A stretch of DNA of 64,000 nucleotides from Candidatus Thorarchaeota archaeon (GTDB lineage Archaea; Asgardarchaeota; Thorarchaeia; Thorarchaeales; Thorarchaeaceae). The stretch lies in assembly GCA_004524595.1 (NCBI GenBank), contig SDOA01000004.1:3143-67142 (forward strand), read 5' to 3'. A model generated the notes under the pieces. The model made no database searches. It saw only the letters and a list, made by a program, of their open reading frames with translations, and had not been told where the DNA came from. The position numbers and the translations under genes are program-made. Below, piece by piece: positions 27,785-36,883 of this stretch (position 1 is its first letter; the number at the start of each line of letters is the position of its first letter).

Positions 27785-28751
27785 AGGGTTTTACCTCCAA
27801 TTTTTTATCGTTTTTTATCGTTCTAGTTTCTTTGGTCATTCCAGACCATTCAACACGTGTTAAGCCTTCAGAACGGGCAATAGAAGCCAGTCTTTCCATG
27901 ACCTCTTCAGTAATCAATTCAGTATCTTTCAGCGGATACTCGAGATCGAAGAGAGCATATTTCTCAGTACACATTCTATTGAATGCGAGAAGATCAAATC
28001 TCTCCACATTTGGCATTGTAGTGACTATGAATTTTGCAATAGCTCTGATGTTTTCTTCATCATCAGTATACCCGGGGATTATAGGAGTACGAATCCACAC
28101 AGGTTTGCCAGTTCTGCCCAGTATCTTTGCATTCTCAATCACGCGGGTAATCGGTACACCAGTATATTCTTCATGTTTTTTAGGATTCATAACTTTCAGG
28201 TCATAGAGAACAAGATCTACGTGCGGCAAGATATCTTGTAGGACTATTTCACTGCAATAGCCGCAGGTATCTAGTGCCACATGTATACCGTGGTCATGTA
28301 ATCCTTTTGCGATATCTATTGCAAAAGTAGATTGAAATGTAGCCTCACCTCCAGAGAGGGTCACACCTCCGTTTGATGTGGCAAAAAAGATGGCATCACG
28401 AATGAGTTCTTCAACCAATTCATCAGAACTTCTAATTGTCCCCATGATCTTGATTGCGCCGGTAGGGCATTCCTCTTCACAAGTGCCGCAAGTCTTACAT
28501 TTCTCATGGTCAATTTTTATACCCTCTTGAGTGAGTTCAAGTGCAGATTCAGGACAGGCGCGAACACAAGCCTGATCACCAATGCATTTGATTGCATACC
28601 AAACAACTCGAGGGGCTTGATCAATGGTTTCGATATTATGGCACCAAATGCAACTCATTGGACAACCTTTGAAGAAAACGGTTGTACGAATCCCTGGACC
28701 ATCTTCAGTGGAACATCGTTGTATGTTTGTTATAATGCCTGTGCTCGTCAT
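27774..28751 (-). CDS. Glycyl-radical enzyme activase (radical SAM)
   Basis: 325 residues. The radical SAM motif is CPMSCIWC (Cys30, Cys34, Cys37). An inserted ferredoxin-like region carries CIGDQACVRACP (residues 56-67) and CKTCGTCEEECP (85-96), the layout found in activases of the dehydratase/decarboxylase glycyl-radical enzymes. In the first ferredoxin motif one of the four usual cysteines is Asp59 (C-x2-D-x2-C). SAM-binding features GGVTLSGGEATFQ and the YDLKVM strand are present. It abstracts the hydrogen that makes the glycyl radical in the adjacent enzyme; its start touches the stop of that gene. Confidence 0.93.
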   Translation of the reverse strand: MTSTGIITNIQRCSTEDGPGIRTTVFFKGCPMSCIWCHNIETIDQAPRVVWYAIKCIGDQACVRACPESALELTQEGIKIDHEKCKTCGTCEEECPTGAIKIMGTIRSSDELVEELIRDAIFFATSNGGVTLSGGEATFQSTFAIDIAKGLHDHGIHVALDTCGYCSEIVLQDILPHVDLVLYDLKVMNPKKHEEYTGVPITRVIENAKILGRTGKPVWIRTPIIPGYTDDEENIRAIAKFIVTTMPNVERFDLLAFNRMCTEKYALFDLEYPLKDTELITEEVMERLASIARSEGLTRVEWSGMTKETRTIKNDKKLEVKPCGC

Positions 28752-31150
28752 TAGAGGTTATGCTCCGTTCGTGTAATAATCTCTTCCTGCAGTTCTCTAC
28801 CTATTTGAGTAAAGAAAGCATTATACCCTGTAACCCGAACCATGAGGCTAGAATAAGCATCTGGATTCTTTTGGGCATCTCGAAGCGTTGCTTTATCTAT
28901 AATATTGATCTGAAGCGCAGTACCACCGACCTCATTGTAAGCACGTAATAATGAGGCCAACTTTTCTATATGCTCAGGAGTCTTAACCATAGAGGGACTA
29001 AGGGTGATTGTGTGACTTGCACCATTAGGTACAGTCTCGAGGCCAAGCTTTCCAACGGAACGGATTGATGCTGTAGGGCCTTTCGAGTCCATACCTTGAA
29101 CGGCACCAACACCACCAGATAGAAATTCACCCCTTCTTCGTCCATCGGGAGTTGCTGCAGTCAAAGGTGCAAGCGGAATAAAATAGTTCCAAGAGAGGTA
29201 TCCAGCACGATATCTCCGGTTTGTATATGGATTCTTGTGTCTAAATACTTCCTCAGCCCAAAATATTGAGAGTTCACGAGCAATACTATCCACATAATCA
29301 TCATCGTTTCCGAACTTCGGAGCTTTTGTTCTCAAGAGCTGACGTAGTTCCTCAAAATCACTATAATTCGATTCAATTGCTTTTAGGAGCTCTGACATAG
29401 AAACTCTCTTCTCATCATAGACCATCTTCTTTACTGCGGCTACCGAATCAGCCAATGTGGCAATTCCCATTCCCTCAAGAGTATTGAAGTTCCAATCAGT
29501 TCCACCTTGATTGATATCTTTACCTCTCGCTGCGCATCCATCCATAAGCGCACTAAGATATGGGGTAGGCTGATACTTAGCTCTTAACGTGTCAGCCATA
29601 TTTCCACACGTTGTGAGTAGGTGAACTATCTCCACGATCTGCTGCTTTACTGCATCAATGAACATCGCATATGTTGTGAAATTATGTGGGTCACCAGTCT
29701 TAATTCCAACTTGCTTTCCATTCGCTTGATCCTTTCCATCATTTAATGCAAATTCAACAGCCTTTGCAAGGTTCATATTAACATCAACCGTGTCTGAACG
29801 GTCATTGCCCTGCATGGTGTTCTCTAGACATCCAACTACACCATAGTCCCATGCCTCTTTGCGGGAAACTCCTTGCCAGACCATTCCTTCTATACTGTGC
29901 TCATCAAAATTGAGAAGGAATGGTGACCCTTGAGCCTTAGCAACCATTTCGGAAACCCGAATCAGGAAGTCCTGAGGGGTATTTCGGTGTAAGCGAATAT
30001 TGGGCTTTGGTTCTAACAGATTCATATCCTCTATGACATCTAGTGCCAACCAAGTCAAATCATTCGTCAAATCTTCCCCATTAGGACCGCAACCACTCAA
30101 TGTCATGAGCTGTCCAAAGCTTGAGTTAATGCCTTGGTTAATTCCAAGTTTTCCTTGGTAGTCATAGACATAATTGTGTTTGATCCAATAACATTGTACA
30201 AGCTCTTTTGCTTCTTCTTTGGTCAATGTACCAGCTTCAATATCTGTCTTGTAGAAGGGATACATGTACTGATCCCAACGTCCATGAGACAGTCCTGCTC
30301 CAGGATAAGACTCAGCAGCCATAACTAGCATGTGTGTAATCCATAGAGATTGCAATGCTTCCCAGAAGGTGCTAGGGGGTTCCCAGGGGACCTTCTCACA
30401 AATCTGAGCTATCTTAAGTAATTCCCTTTTTCGATGGTCATTATTTTCTTCTTCGATCAATTCTCTTGCCTTTTTTGCATAACGGCATCCAAGATCTCTT
30501 GCAGTCGTACAGCTTATGATTAAAGCTTCAATAAACTCTCTATGTTCTGGATTGATGTTGGTTTGGAGTATCTTTTCATATTCCTCAGCAATTCCTCTAA
30601 GACCAATTCGCATGACTTTAGCATAGTTTGGAATAAGATGACCAGGGACTGATGATGCAGTTCCAACTCCAATCTCATTTAGTCGTGTTGCTTCCTTGAA
30701 CCATTTCTTCATCTCTTTGTTTCTTGTTGCAGTTTCACTCTTATTGAGAGAACGTGAGAGTGCAGTATTGAAATTGAAACCAACAATTAACTCACCCTCA
30801 AGAATGATGACAGGCATGTATTTTATCATAACCTCATGAAAAAAGATAGCTCGCCGCTTTGCCAGACCAAAATCCCAATAGTCATCAAGAAGCTCAACCG
30901 TTATAGCCATAGCCTTTAGAGTCTGATTAATGGATGGAAAGAATGGGTAGATTGCTGGCTCATTAGCCCAATCATGAATTGAATAGACCTCATCCCAATC
31001 GGTGCCAGTAGTAAAAGCATATGGTTCGTTGGTCTCATTCCTTTCATGAAATGAATAGAAGTGAGCTCTTAGTTTCTGAATTCGCTCAGAGAGATTCTCT
31101 GATGGCGACCAGATATTGACGAGAGGTGTCTTTTCTTCATTGACGGTCAT
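28751..31150 (-). CDS. Glycyl radical enzyme (pyruvate formate-lyase-like), substrate unassigned
   Basis: 799 residues, standard length for the superfamily. The radical site is RVTGY (Gly775) near the C-terminus, followed by NAFFTQIGRELQEEIITRT. The thiyl cysteine is Cys441 in GVVGCLEN, with Glu443 two residues on, as in dehydratase, CutC-like and decarboxylase branches rather than the Cys-Cys of pyruvate formate-lyase. The conserved Asp/His-rich segment LSHGRWDQYMYPF and GGTDWNFNTLEGMG are present. It is strictly anaerobic chemistry. The reaction (diol, hydroxyproline, choline-type or decarboxylation) cannot be decided by eye. Transcription goes to the activase and the split-barrel protein. 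Confidence 0.93.
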   Translation of the reverse strand: MTVNEEKTPLVNIWSPSENLSERIQKLRAHFYSFHERNETNEPYAFTTGTDWDEVYSIHDWANEPAIYPFFPSINQTLKAMAITVELLDDYWDFGLAKRRAIFFHEVMIKYMPVIILEGELIVGFNFNTALSRSLNKSETATRNKEMKKWFKEATRLNEIGVGTASSVPGHLIPNYAKVMRIGLRGIAEEYEKILQTNINPEHREFIEALIISCTTARDLGCRYAKKARELIEEENNDHRKRELLKIAQICEKVPWEPPSTFWEALQSLWITHMLVMAAESYPGAGLSHGRWDQYMYPFYKTDIEAGTLTKEEAKELVQCYWIKHNYVYDYQGKLGINQGINSSFGQLMTLSGCGPNGEDLTNDLTWLALDVIEDMNLLEPKPNIRLHRNTPQDFLIRVSEMVAKAQGSPFLLNFDEHSIEGMVWQGVSRKEAWDYGVVGCLENTMQGNDRSDTVDVNMNLAKAVEFALNDGKDQANGKQVGIKTGDPHNFTTYAMFIDAVKQQIVEIVHLLTTCGNMADTLRAKYQPTPYLSALMDGCAARGKDINQGGTDWNFNTLEGMGIATLADSVAAVKKMVYDEKRVSMSELLKAIESNYSDFEELRQLLRTKAPKFGNDDDYVDSIARELSIFWAEEVFRHKNPYTNRRYRAGYLSWNYFIPLAPLTAATPDGRRRGEFLSGGVGAVQGMDSKGPTASIRSVGKLGLETVPNGASHTITLSPSMVKTPEHIEKLASLLRAYNEVGGTALQINIIDKATLRDAQKNPDAYSSLMVRVTGYNAFFTQIGRELQEEIITRTEHNL

Positions 31151-31286
31151 GGAATGATCACTACTTTATGGAAGCAGAATAGGCAGAGAATCCGTATCTT
31201 AAAAGCTTACATATTCTCATAAAATGGAAAAGATAACAAAATATGTACCTGTACAGAAGGAAGTTTCGTGTGGAGTCTGAATTTCT

Positions 31287-31499
31287 ATGAGTAGTAATCT
31301 AGATGACGAACCTGAACTTACAGATGTTCAGAGACTCACAATCGGTTTGACTTTACTAATCTGGTCTTTTGCATTAGCTATTATTGTTGGAATTTCATTA
31401 CTTATTACCAATCCGTACTCTATCGGTCTGATAGGTCCTGTTGGCTTATTACTAGTCATTCTTCCATCATTAGGATCATATCTATTATCAAAGGGATAA
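31287..31499 (+). CDS. Small two-helix membrane protein
   Basis: 70 residues: an acidic N-terminus (DDEPELTD), then two hydrophobic segments (about residues 16-40 and 46-65). GGAG lies about ten bases upstream of the ATG. No family recognised. It lies between two divergent or parallel units with no obvious partner. Confidence 0.65.
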   Translation: MSSNLDDEPELTDVQRLTIGLTLLIWSFALAIIVGISLLITNPYSIGLIGPVGLLLVILPSLGSYLLSKG

Positions 31500-31651
31500 T
31501 TGGAGTATTTAATCCAAAAAGAGATGAACTAGTGTAATTGAGAATAACTAACCTGTACAACCGTAATACTTGCGCTACGCTTAAAAGCAGTCCAATTTCT
31601 CTGCCTCCATCCACCCAATAAGCGATTACTAGGTATTAGGAAGGCACCAGA

Positions 31652-33811
31652 ATGAGAAGAACAAGTAGATTATTGGCGCTCATATTTGTCACATTCATGA
31701 TATTGGGTAGCACTCAAATCCAGACAATAACGCCAGATATCAATGGCAATCAACCAGTGAGCGCTTCACTCGACATTCTGAAGACGGCAGCTTACGATTC
31801 GCCTAATATTACTGCAATGGTACTCAGTCCAGCTAATGGAACTGCAGTTTCAATGACTTTTGATATTAGTCTTAATATGACCTCAGATTTTGTCACCCTA
31901 AATCTCACCCTCTTTATTGATGGTACAATTTACCCAGTATATAATGAAACACCAATCGTTGCCAGTCCAAATTGGATTCAAAATATTTCTGTTGATTCAT
32001 CGTCTCTTGGAGATACCTGGCATAATTTCACTGTATTCTTTGAGAATTTAGCAGAGAGAGAGTCAGTATACTTGCTCTATTACGTTGATAATACGGAACC
32101 GAACTTTGTCATCTCACTAATAAGTCCGGCAAATCAAACTACTATAAGTGGAATTGTTAGCATTAACCTTAATATAATATCAGACTATGATTTGTTTAAC
32201 GTAACTGTTTTCGTGGATGGTAATGTAAAATCATTCCAATGGATTGGGACTGGTAATGTAAGTGTTGTTATTGACACTAGCACACTCCTAGAGGGTTATG
32301 ATAATTTTACCCTATTATTCCAATATGATATGTTACAGATTCATTTTGAATATGCATTGTACCTTGTCTATTTGGTAGATAATGATGGAGTACCAATTAC
32401 AATCTCTCACTTAGAACCTGCAAACCAAACAGAGATCTATGGAACTTTTGATTTGGTTCTTCTCATTGGATCTGAATATGAGCCGCTGAATCTAACACTT
32501 TTCGTCAACGGCGAAATATCCCAATACAATAAGAGCTCGATTGGAATCAAGCAACAGACAATATCAATTGATACGCTACCATTTGATGAAGGTCTAGCAA
32601 ACTTCACACTTCTATTTGAATATAATGTAACCGGAGAGGATGCACGAGTAGTCTATCATTTAGTGTTCCTTATTGATAATCATGATAAACCAGTTATCAT
32701 AATTCTAGATCCAAGTGCGGATTCTACTGTTACAGGTCTGACTGATTTTTGGCTTAATATTTCATCAACTCATCCAGATCTTTTCCTAAATATTACTGTA
32801 GATGGAAAAATTGTAGAGGAATATAATGCCACAATAATTTCTGTAGGTGCATTCAACTATACACTGAACACTAGTAGGTATGAGAACGGGAATCATGTGA
32901 TTGCCATAACAGCATTTACTGGTGAAGGTGAGTTTAGAACAGTGGAACGAAATCTCATCTTCTTAGATTATGTACGTGTATGGATCTCTGGTGTTACTAG
33001 CCATGATAGAATATTCGGTGAAGCTGAAATCACAGTTAGAATGGAGTCAGCTTTTACCAATGCTACCATGTCACTCTATGTTGATAACGTACTTGCTGAA
33101 GATGTCACCAATATTACAATATACCCAGGTAATAACAAGATCAAGTTCGATACCACTGTCTTTCCAGAAGGAGAACAAACAGTAAAGGTCATTGCTTACG
33201 ACGAGTTTGGCCATCTATGGATAACTAACATGATTCTTGAGGTAGATAACAAAGGAGCACCAACTCTCCGATTTATCACAAGGGATGCAGTTGTGGTAGG
33301 GCTTGCAAGCTTCGAACTTGATGTCGAATCAGATTGGGACGAGGTACTAGTAATAATCTATGTTGATGATAATATTGTAAATAGCTACAACAATCTGACT
33401 ATAGATGTTAGTTCAGGATCCTTCATCTTCCAGATTGATGTCGGCAACTATGCTAAGACTGAACATGCAGTTCGTGTTGTCATGACTACCCCAGAAGGCG
33501 ATGCCTCAGAAGTCGAACGGACATTCGGATTCGCCTCTCTTAGGGCTGAAGAAATACTAAGTATTGGTGTTCTGTTTGGTCTTGCTATATTCATACCATT
33601 CTATCGTTGGAGGAAGGGAGGTCAATCAATTAAGACGGTATTGATTGTCGATTCTATTTTCCTCGCGGTTGTTATTGGAGCCTTTATATTGTTGGGGATT
33701 AACACAATACCTTTCATAACATGGCATGTGAATCTAGCTAGCATATGGGCTATAGGTGGAATCCTTGTTTTCACAAACTGGGCATTACCATTTCTGACTG
33801 AAGAATCATAA
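31652..33811 (+). CDS. Cell-surface protein with Ig-like repeats and C-terminal membrane segments
   Basis: 719 residues: signal peptide at 1-24, then about six beta-sandwich-like repeats of roughly 95 residues. Each repeat has the frame (S/E)PANxT...xNLTLFxDG...EGxxNFTLxFxY and ends near YLVDNxxxP. Three hydrophobic segments follow at the C-terminus (about 640-660, 670-690 and 695-713) separated by short basic loops. More than twenty N-x-S/T sequons make it a strong candidate for N-glycosylation. This is the architecture of an archaeal surface protein with a membrane base, but the number of membrane crossings (three) is odd for a simple anchor. No enzymatic motif. Its last six bases overlap the convergent acetyltransferase gene. 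Confidence 0.8.
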   Translation: MRRTSRLLALIFVTFMILGSTQIQTITPDINGNQPVSASLDILKTAAYDSPNITAMVLSPANGTAVSMTFDISLNMTSDFVTLNLTLFIDGTIYPVYNETPIVASPNWIQNISVDSSSLGDTWHNFTVFFENLAERESVYLLYYVDNTEPNFVISLISPANQTTISGIVSINLNIISDYDLFNVTVFVDGNVKSFQWIGTGNVSVVIDTSTLLEGYDNFTLLFQYDMLQIHFEYALYLVYLVDNDGVPITISHLEPANQTEIYGTFDLVLLIGSEYEPLNLTLFVNGEISQYNKSSIGIKQQTISIDTLPFDEGLANFTLLFEYNVTGEDARVVYHLVFLIDNHDKPVIIILDPSADSTVTGLTDFWLNISSTHPDLFLNITVDGKIVEEYNATIISVGAFNYTLNTSRYENGNHVIAITAFTGEGEFRTVERNLIFLDYVRVWISGVTSHDRIFGEAEITVRMESAFTNATMSLYVDNVLAEDVTNITIYPGNNKIKFDTTVFPEGEQTVKVIAYDEFGHLWITNMILEVDNKGAPTLRFITRDAVVVGLASFELDVESDWDEVLVIIYVDDNIVNSYNNLTIDVSSGSFIFQIDVGNYAKTEHAVRVVMTTPEGDASEVERTFGFASLRAEEILSIGVLFGLAIFIPFYRWRKGGQSIKTVLIVDSIFLAVVIGAFILLGINTIPFITWHVNLASIWAIGGILVFTNWALPFLTEES

Positions 33812-34669
33812 TAATTTCGTCACGGGAATATCTGTCGAGAGCTCAGAGGACCATTTGGCAACTGATGAGTAAATGCCTAGATGGTCCTTTGAGATTGTTG
33901 TTTCTATTGATTTTAATTTCCAGATAGATGCAGCTCTTGCAGTTCGTGAGATTACTGCATCTGCAAATTCCAATCCACGTTTTGTAACATCAGCAACAAA
34001 GACACCGGATTTACTGTTTTTCTTAGCGATGACACCTACACCTATCAATTTGTCAGCGGCATGATATTCAAATAAACGACCAGTCAGTCTTCCATCAATG
34101 ACATCGCCAGCTAATTCAGCAAGTGCACCAGGATATGCAATGTGACTGAACTTCAGTGACTTTGGTAACTTGGAAGCACTATCTATTTTTTCTGTCTTGA
34201 TTTTGCTATTTCGTTTTTCAGGAATCTTGCCGAGGGGTGTCTTAAGATTGACAATAGAACCACGTGCAAAATACTTGACCTTCATCCAATAGTTATAAGC
34301 TGCAGGGGGAGTGGTAGCAATCACACGGACAACCTTCTTCTTTTTCAATACATCCTCAGCAGCATGGGTTAGTTGCGTCCCTATTGTTTTCTTTTGATGT
34401 CGCACATCAATATCGAGATTGCGAATAATCCCTACTCTGCTAACAATTGGGTTTTTCTCCAATCGAACCACAATCTCCCCGACAGCATGCCCATCTTGTT
34501 CAGCTACTAACCAACCCCAATTCTCAAATGTCACTCCTCGATGTTCATCTTTAACTTGCTCTACAGTCGTGTAACCGCTATCTTTTTGCTTGTAGAACCA
34601 TCGAGTGCCTTGATATACTTCTAACAGGTCACTGCAGTCTTTCATCTTACCAGTTCGTATTGTGACCAT
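33806..34669 (-). CDS. GNAT acetyltransferase with C-terminal extension
   Basis: 287 residues. The N-terminal ~125 residues are a GNAT domain: RNLDIDVRHQKKTIGTQLTHAAEDVL, followed by VIATTPPAAYNYWMKVKYFARGS. The rest (after residue 150) is an extra domain of unknown fold, with beta-like segments LIGVGVIAKKNSKSGVFVADV. Starting at ATG 34669 (GAGG nine bases upstream) rather than GTG 34675 is better supported. Substrate unknown. Confidence 0.75.
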   Translation of the reverse strand: MVTIRTGKMKDCSDLLEVYQGTRWFYKQKDSGYTTVEQVKDEHRGVTFENWGWLVAEQDGHAVGEIVVRLEKNPIVSRVGIIRNLDIDVRHQKKTIGTQLTHAAEDVLKKKKVVRVIATTPPAAYNYWMKVKYFARGSIVNLKTPLGKIPEKRNSKIKTEKIDSASKLPKSLKFSHIAYPGALAELAGDVIDGRLTGRLFEYHAADKLIGVGVIAKKNSKSGVFVADVTKRGLEFADAVISRTARAASIWKLKSIETTISKDHLGIYSSVAKWSSELSTDIPVTKLL

Positions 34670-34738
34670 GACCACTTACCTCAAGTTATCCTATATTAGG
34701 TCAACAATATGCTGAAAATAAAACGATGTAAGACATGG

Positions 34739-35665
34739 CTATTTCACAAGCTTATCACACAGTTTTATGCAAGCATCACTTAATTCACTTGCACTAGAAC
34801 CAAAGAGGTATAGAATAGGTTCAACACCATATCCACCAGGAACATGGATAGCTGGATTAGTAGAGGACTTCTTCCTCTTTGTTGAAGCTTTTACTGATTC
34901 AATAATTTTCTCAGCATCGTTCGTGGATTGTTCAACAGAAGATACTTGGAAACCAGATGATGCCGCTGCTGCTACAACGTTAGGGGCTCCACTAATACAC
35001 AGACAAGATCTAATCTCAGGCCACTGCTCCCTTGCTAAAAGCAGAAGTTGAGCTGTGTGCCTTGATGTTCCAAATTGAGGACTTAATGCTCTGGCTTTGC
35101 CATCTACCAGTGTTATTCGCCCAGGAATTCCAGCAACCTCATCAAGATTAGTTGCCGTACCCTCAGTAGACACCAGATTTGCGCGTACCTGAGGCATAAC
35201 AAGTTTGAACGAAGGACAGGATTCAATCTGATGTATGGCCTCCTGCATATCTTTGATTACCTGAGCTCTCCCAGTCAGATCCTCATCTTGCCCACCCAGC
35301 AATTGACCGCATATTTGACAATCTACATCTCTTAGTGATGAAACACGTAATTTGTGCAACTTGCATACATGAGAACTCAAACGTGATTTCATACATGCAG
35401 AACATACTTCCTTCACAATCTTATCATGAGAGAGAACAGGAGAAGTCATGAGTTCAATTATATTGGGGAGTACTAGTGTGGCTTCAGGGGAGAGCATTAG
35501 TCTGTCATTCGATTGAGTCAAGTATTTACTGACTGCAGCCTGAGTCAAATCCATTTTCTTAGCAATTTCACTCTGAGATAGGCCAGCTCGTTTTAGTTCG
35601 TGAGAGACCTTTGCTCTCAATGAAGGCAAAAATTCACGCTGTACAGTTTCACAAGGGGGTCTCAT
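34739..35665 (-). CDS. thiR: HTH-ThiN domain regulator (ThiR-like)
   Basis: 308 residues. An N-terminal XRE helix-turn-helix (residues ~25-50: GLSQSEIAKKMDLTQAAVSKYL) is followed by a cysteine-rich stretch (Cys88, 91, 101, 116, 119) that could bind a metal, then a ThiN domain from about 130 (GRITLVDGKARALSPQFGTSRHT ... PAIHVPGGYGVEPILYLFGSS). ThiN domains bind thiamine phosphate; in archaea HTH-ThiN proteins (ThiR) repress thiamine synthesis and uptake genes. Here it is divergent from a thiamine-type ABC transporter with 82 bases between, which strongly supports that role. The enzyme activity of this ThiN domain is not expected when it is fused to an HTH. Confidence 0.88.
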   Translation of the reverse strand: MRPPCETVQREFLPSLRAKVSHELKRAGLSQSEIAKKMDLTQAAVSKYLTQSNDRLMLSPEATLVLPNIIELMTSPVLSHDKIVKEVCSACMKSRLSSHVCKLHKLRVSSLRDVDCQICGQLLGGQDEDLTGRAQVIKDMQEAIHQIESCPSFKLVMPQVRANLVSTEGTATNLDEVAGIPGRITLVDGKARALSPQFGTSRHTAQLLLLAREQWPEIRSCLCISGAPNVVAAAASSGFQVSSVEQSTNDAEKIIESVKASTKRKKSSTNPAIHVPGGYGVEPILYLFGSSASELSDACIKLCDKLVK

Positions 35666-35703
35666 ACTTGGGGTCTCCAGAAGGTATATATGGCACGGCC
35701 GCT

Positions 35704-35725
35704 TATAACACTGTTGTATAACACT
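35704..35725. promoter_or_regulatory. Candidate ThiR operator in the divergent promoter
   Basis: TATAACACTGTTGTATA (35704-35720) is a near-palindrome with matching outer TATA and inner AC/GT steps. The nine-base word TATAACACT recurs at 35717-35725. The site lies midway between the regulator and transporter starts, a few tens of bases upstream of the transporter gene, where a repressor could block it. Operator assignment is inference. Confidence 0.45.
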
Positions 35726-35747
35726 ATAATATGATAGAAGTGATTTA

Positions 35748-36872
35748 ATGTCAGAATATCCTGTCAGGAAAAATCCTAAGACGATGATTGCTGTCGTGAC
35801 AGTAATTGTTGTGATAATCGTAGCTACATATGGAGTGGTTACATGGTGGAAACCAAGATTCGTCGTCTACACCTATAGCAGTTTCATGGAATGGGGTGAT
35901 GAAGGAGCAGAAGCTGTTCTTGAGCGAGCATTTGCACCATTTGAAGAAAAATATGGTATTGACATCAAATTTGTCCTTCTCGAAGCTGATGCGAATTTTA
36001 TTGTTTCCAAATTGAAAGCTGAGGCTGCAAATCCTGTTGCTGATGTGGTTATAGGAATTGATAATATATTAATCCTCCAGGAAACTGCAAGAAGTGTATT
36101 AGAACCATACGAATCACCAAATCTTGCATACATTAATCAGAGTCTTATCGATGCGCTAGATCCAGAACATTATCTCACTCCCTTTGATTTCGGTCTTGTA
36201 AGTTTAATATATTCGAAAAATACAATCAATACTACAAGTCTCCCTCAGCTCAACAATCTCACATTTGCAGATTTATCAAATCCAACTCTTGCGTCAGCGC
36301 TCGTAACAGAAGACCCTCGTTTCAGTAGTCCGGGTCTTGCATTCTTACTTTCGCAAATTGCTGTATATGAGAAAATACTCGAGGAAGACTGGAAAACATG
36401 GTGGGATGATGTCAAAGGATTAATTGATGTTGAAGAGGGATGGACTGAGGCATGGTCAGCTTGGGAAACAGACCCAACAAAACATCTTCTAGTGAGTTAT
36501 GGTACTGATCCTGCGTATTCAGCAAATTACTTGGGAACAGCACCAGATACTGCGGTAGCACCTCTCTATTACAATGGAAAACATTGGGCATGGATGCAGG
36601 TAGAAGGCGTTGGTCTTGTCAAGAATGGTCCAAATCCCGAATTAGGAAAGGCATTCATTGACTATTGTCTGAATATCACAGTTCAACAGGAGATACCGCT
36701 AAACCAATGGATGTTCCCAGTTAGGACAGATTTTGATCTGCCAAGTGTGTTTGATTATGCAATTCATCCAGATGAGATATTTATCCTCAATACCCTCCTT
36801 AATAGCACAGAAATTGCAGCTAATCTTCAGGATTGGCTTGACGATTATTCAACGATCATGACACCGGGTTAA
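35748..36872 (+). CDS. thiB: Thiamine-type ABC transporter substrate-binding protein
   Basis: 374 residues: an N-terminal signal anchor (residues 13-33, VTVIVVIIVATYGVVTWW), then a periplasmic-binding-type domain of the ThiB/TbpA family (YTYSSFMEWGDEG, DVVIGIDNILILQETARS, LTPFDFGLVSLIYSK, and a C-terminal NQWMFPVRTDFDLP). ThiB binds thiamine, TMP or TPP; sequence does not tell which. It likely faces outward as a membrane-tethered lipoprotein-like receptor, with no lipobox seen. First gene of a three-gene operon. Confidence 0.9.
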   Translation: MSEYPVRKNPKTMIAVVTVIVVIIVATYGVVTWWKPRFVVYTYSSFMEWGDEGAEAVLERAFAPFEEKYGIDIKFVLLEADANFIVSKLKAEAANPVADVVIGIDNILILQETARSVLEPYESPNLAYINQSLIDALDPEHYLTPFDFGLVSLIYSKNTINTTSLPQLNNLTFADLSNPTLASALVTEDPRFSSPGLAFLLSQIAVYEKILEEDWKTWWDDVKGLIDVEEGWTEAWSAWETDPTKHLLVSYGTDPAYSANYLGTAPDTAVAPLYYNGKHWAWMQVEGVGLVKNGPNPELGKAFIDYCLNITVQQEIPLNQWMFPVRTDFDLPSVFDYAIHPDEIFILNTLLNSTEIAANLQDWLDDYSTIMTPG

Positions 36873-36883
36873 GAGGTGCACTG

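Noticed and set aside
28751..31150. Naming the enzyme pyruvate formate-lyase (pflB)
   Set aside because: The active-site segment GVVGCLEN lacks the adjacent Cys pair of pyruvate formate-lyase.
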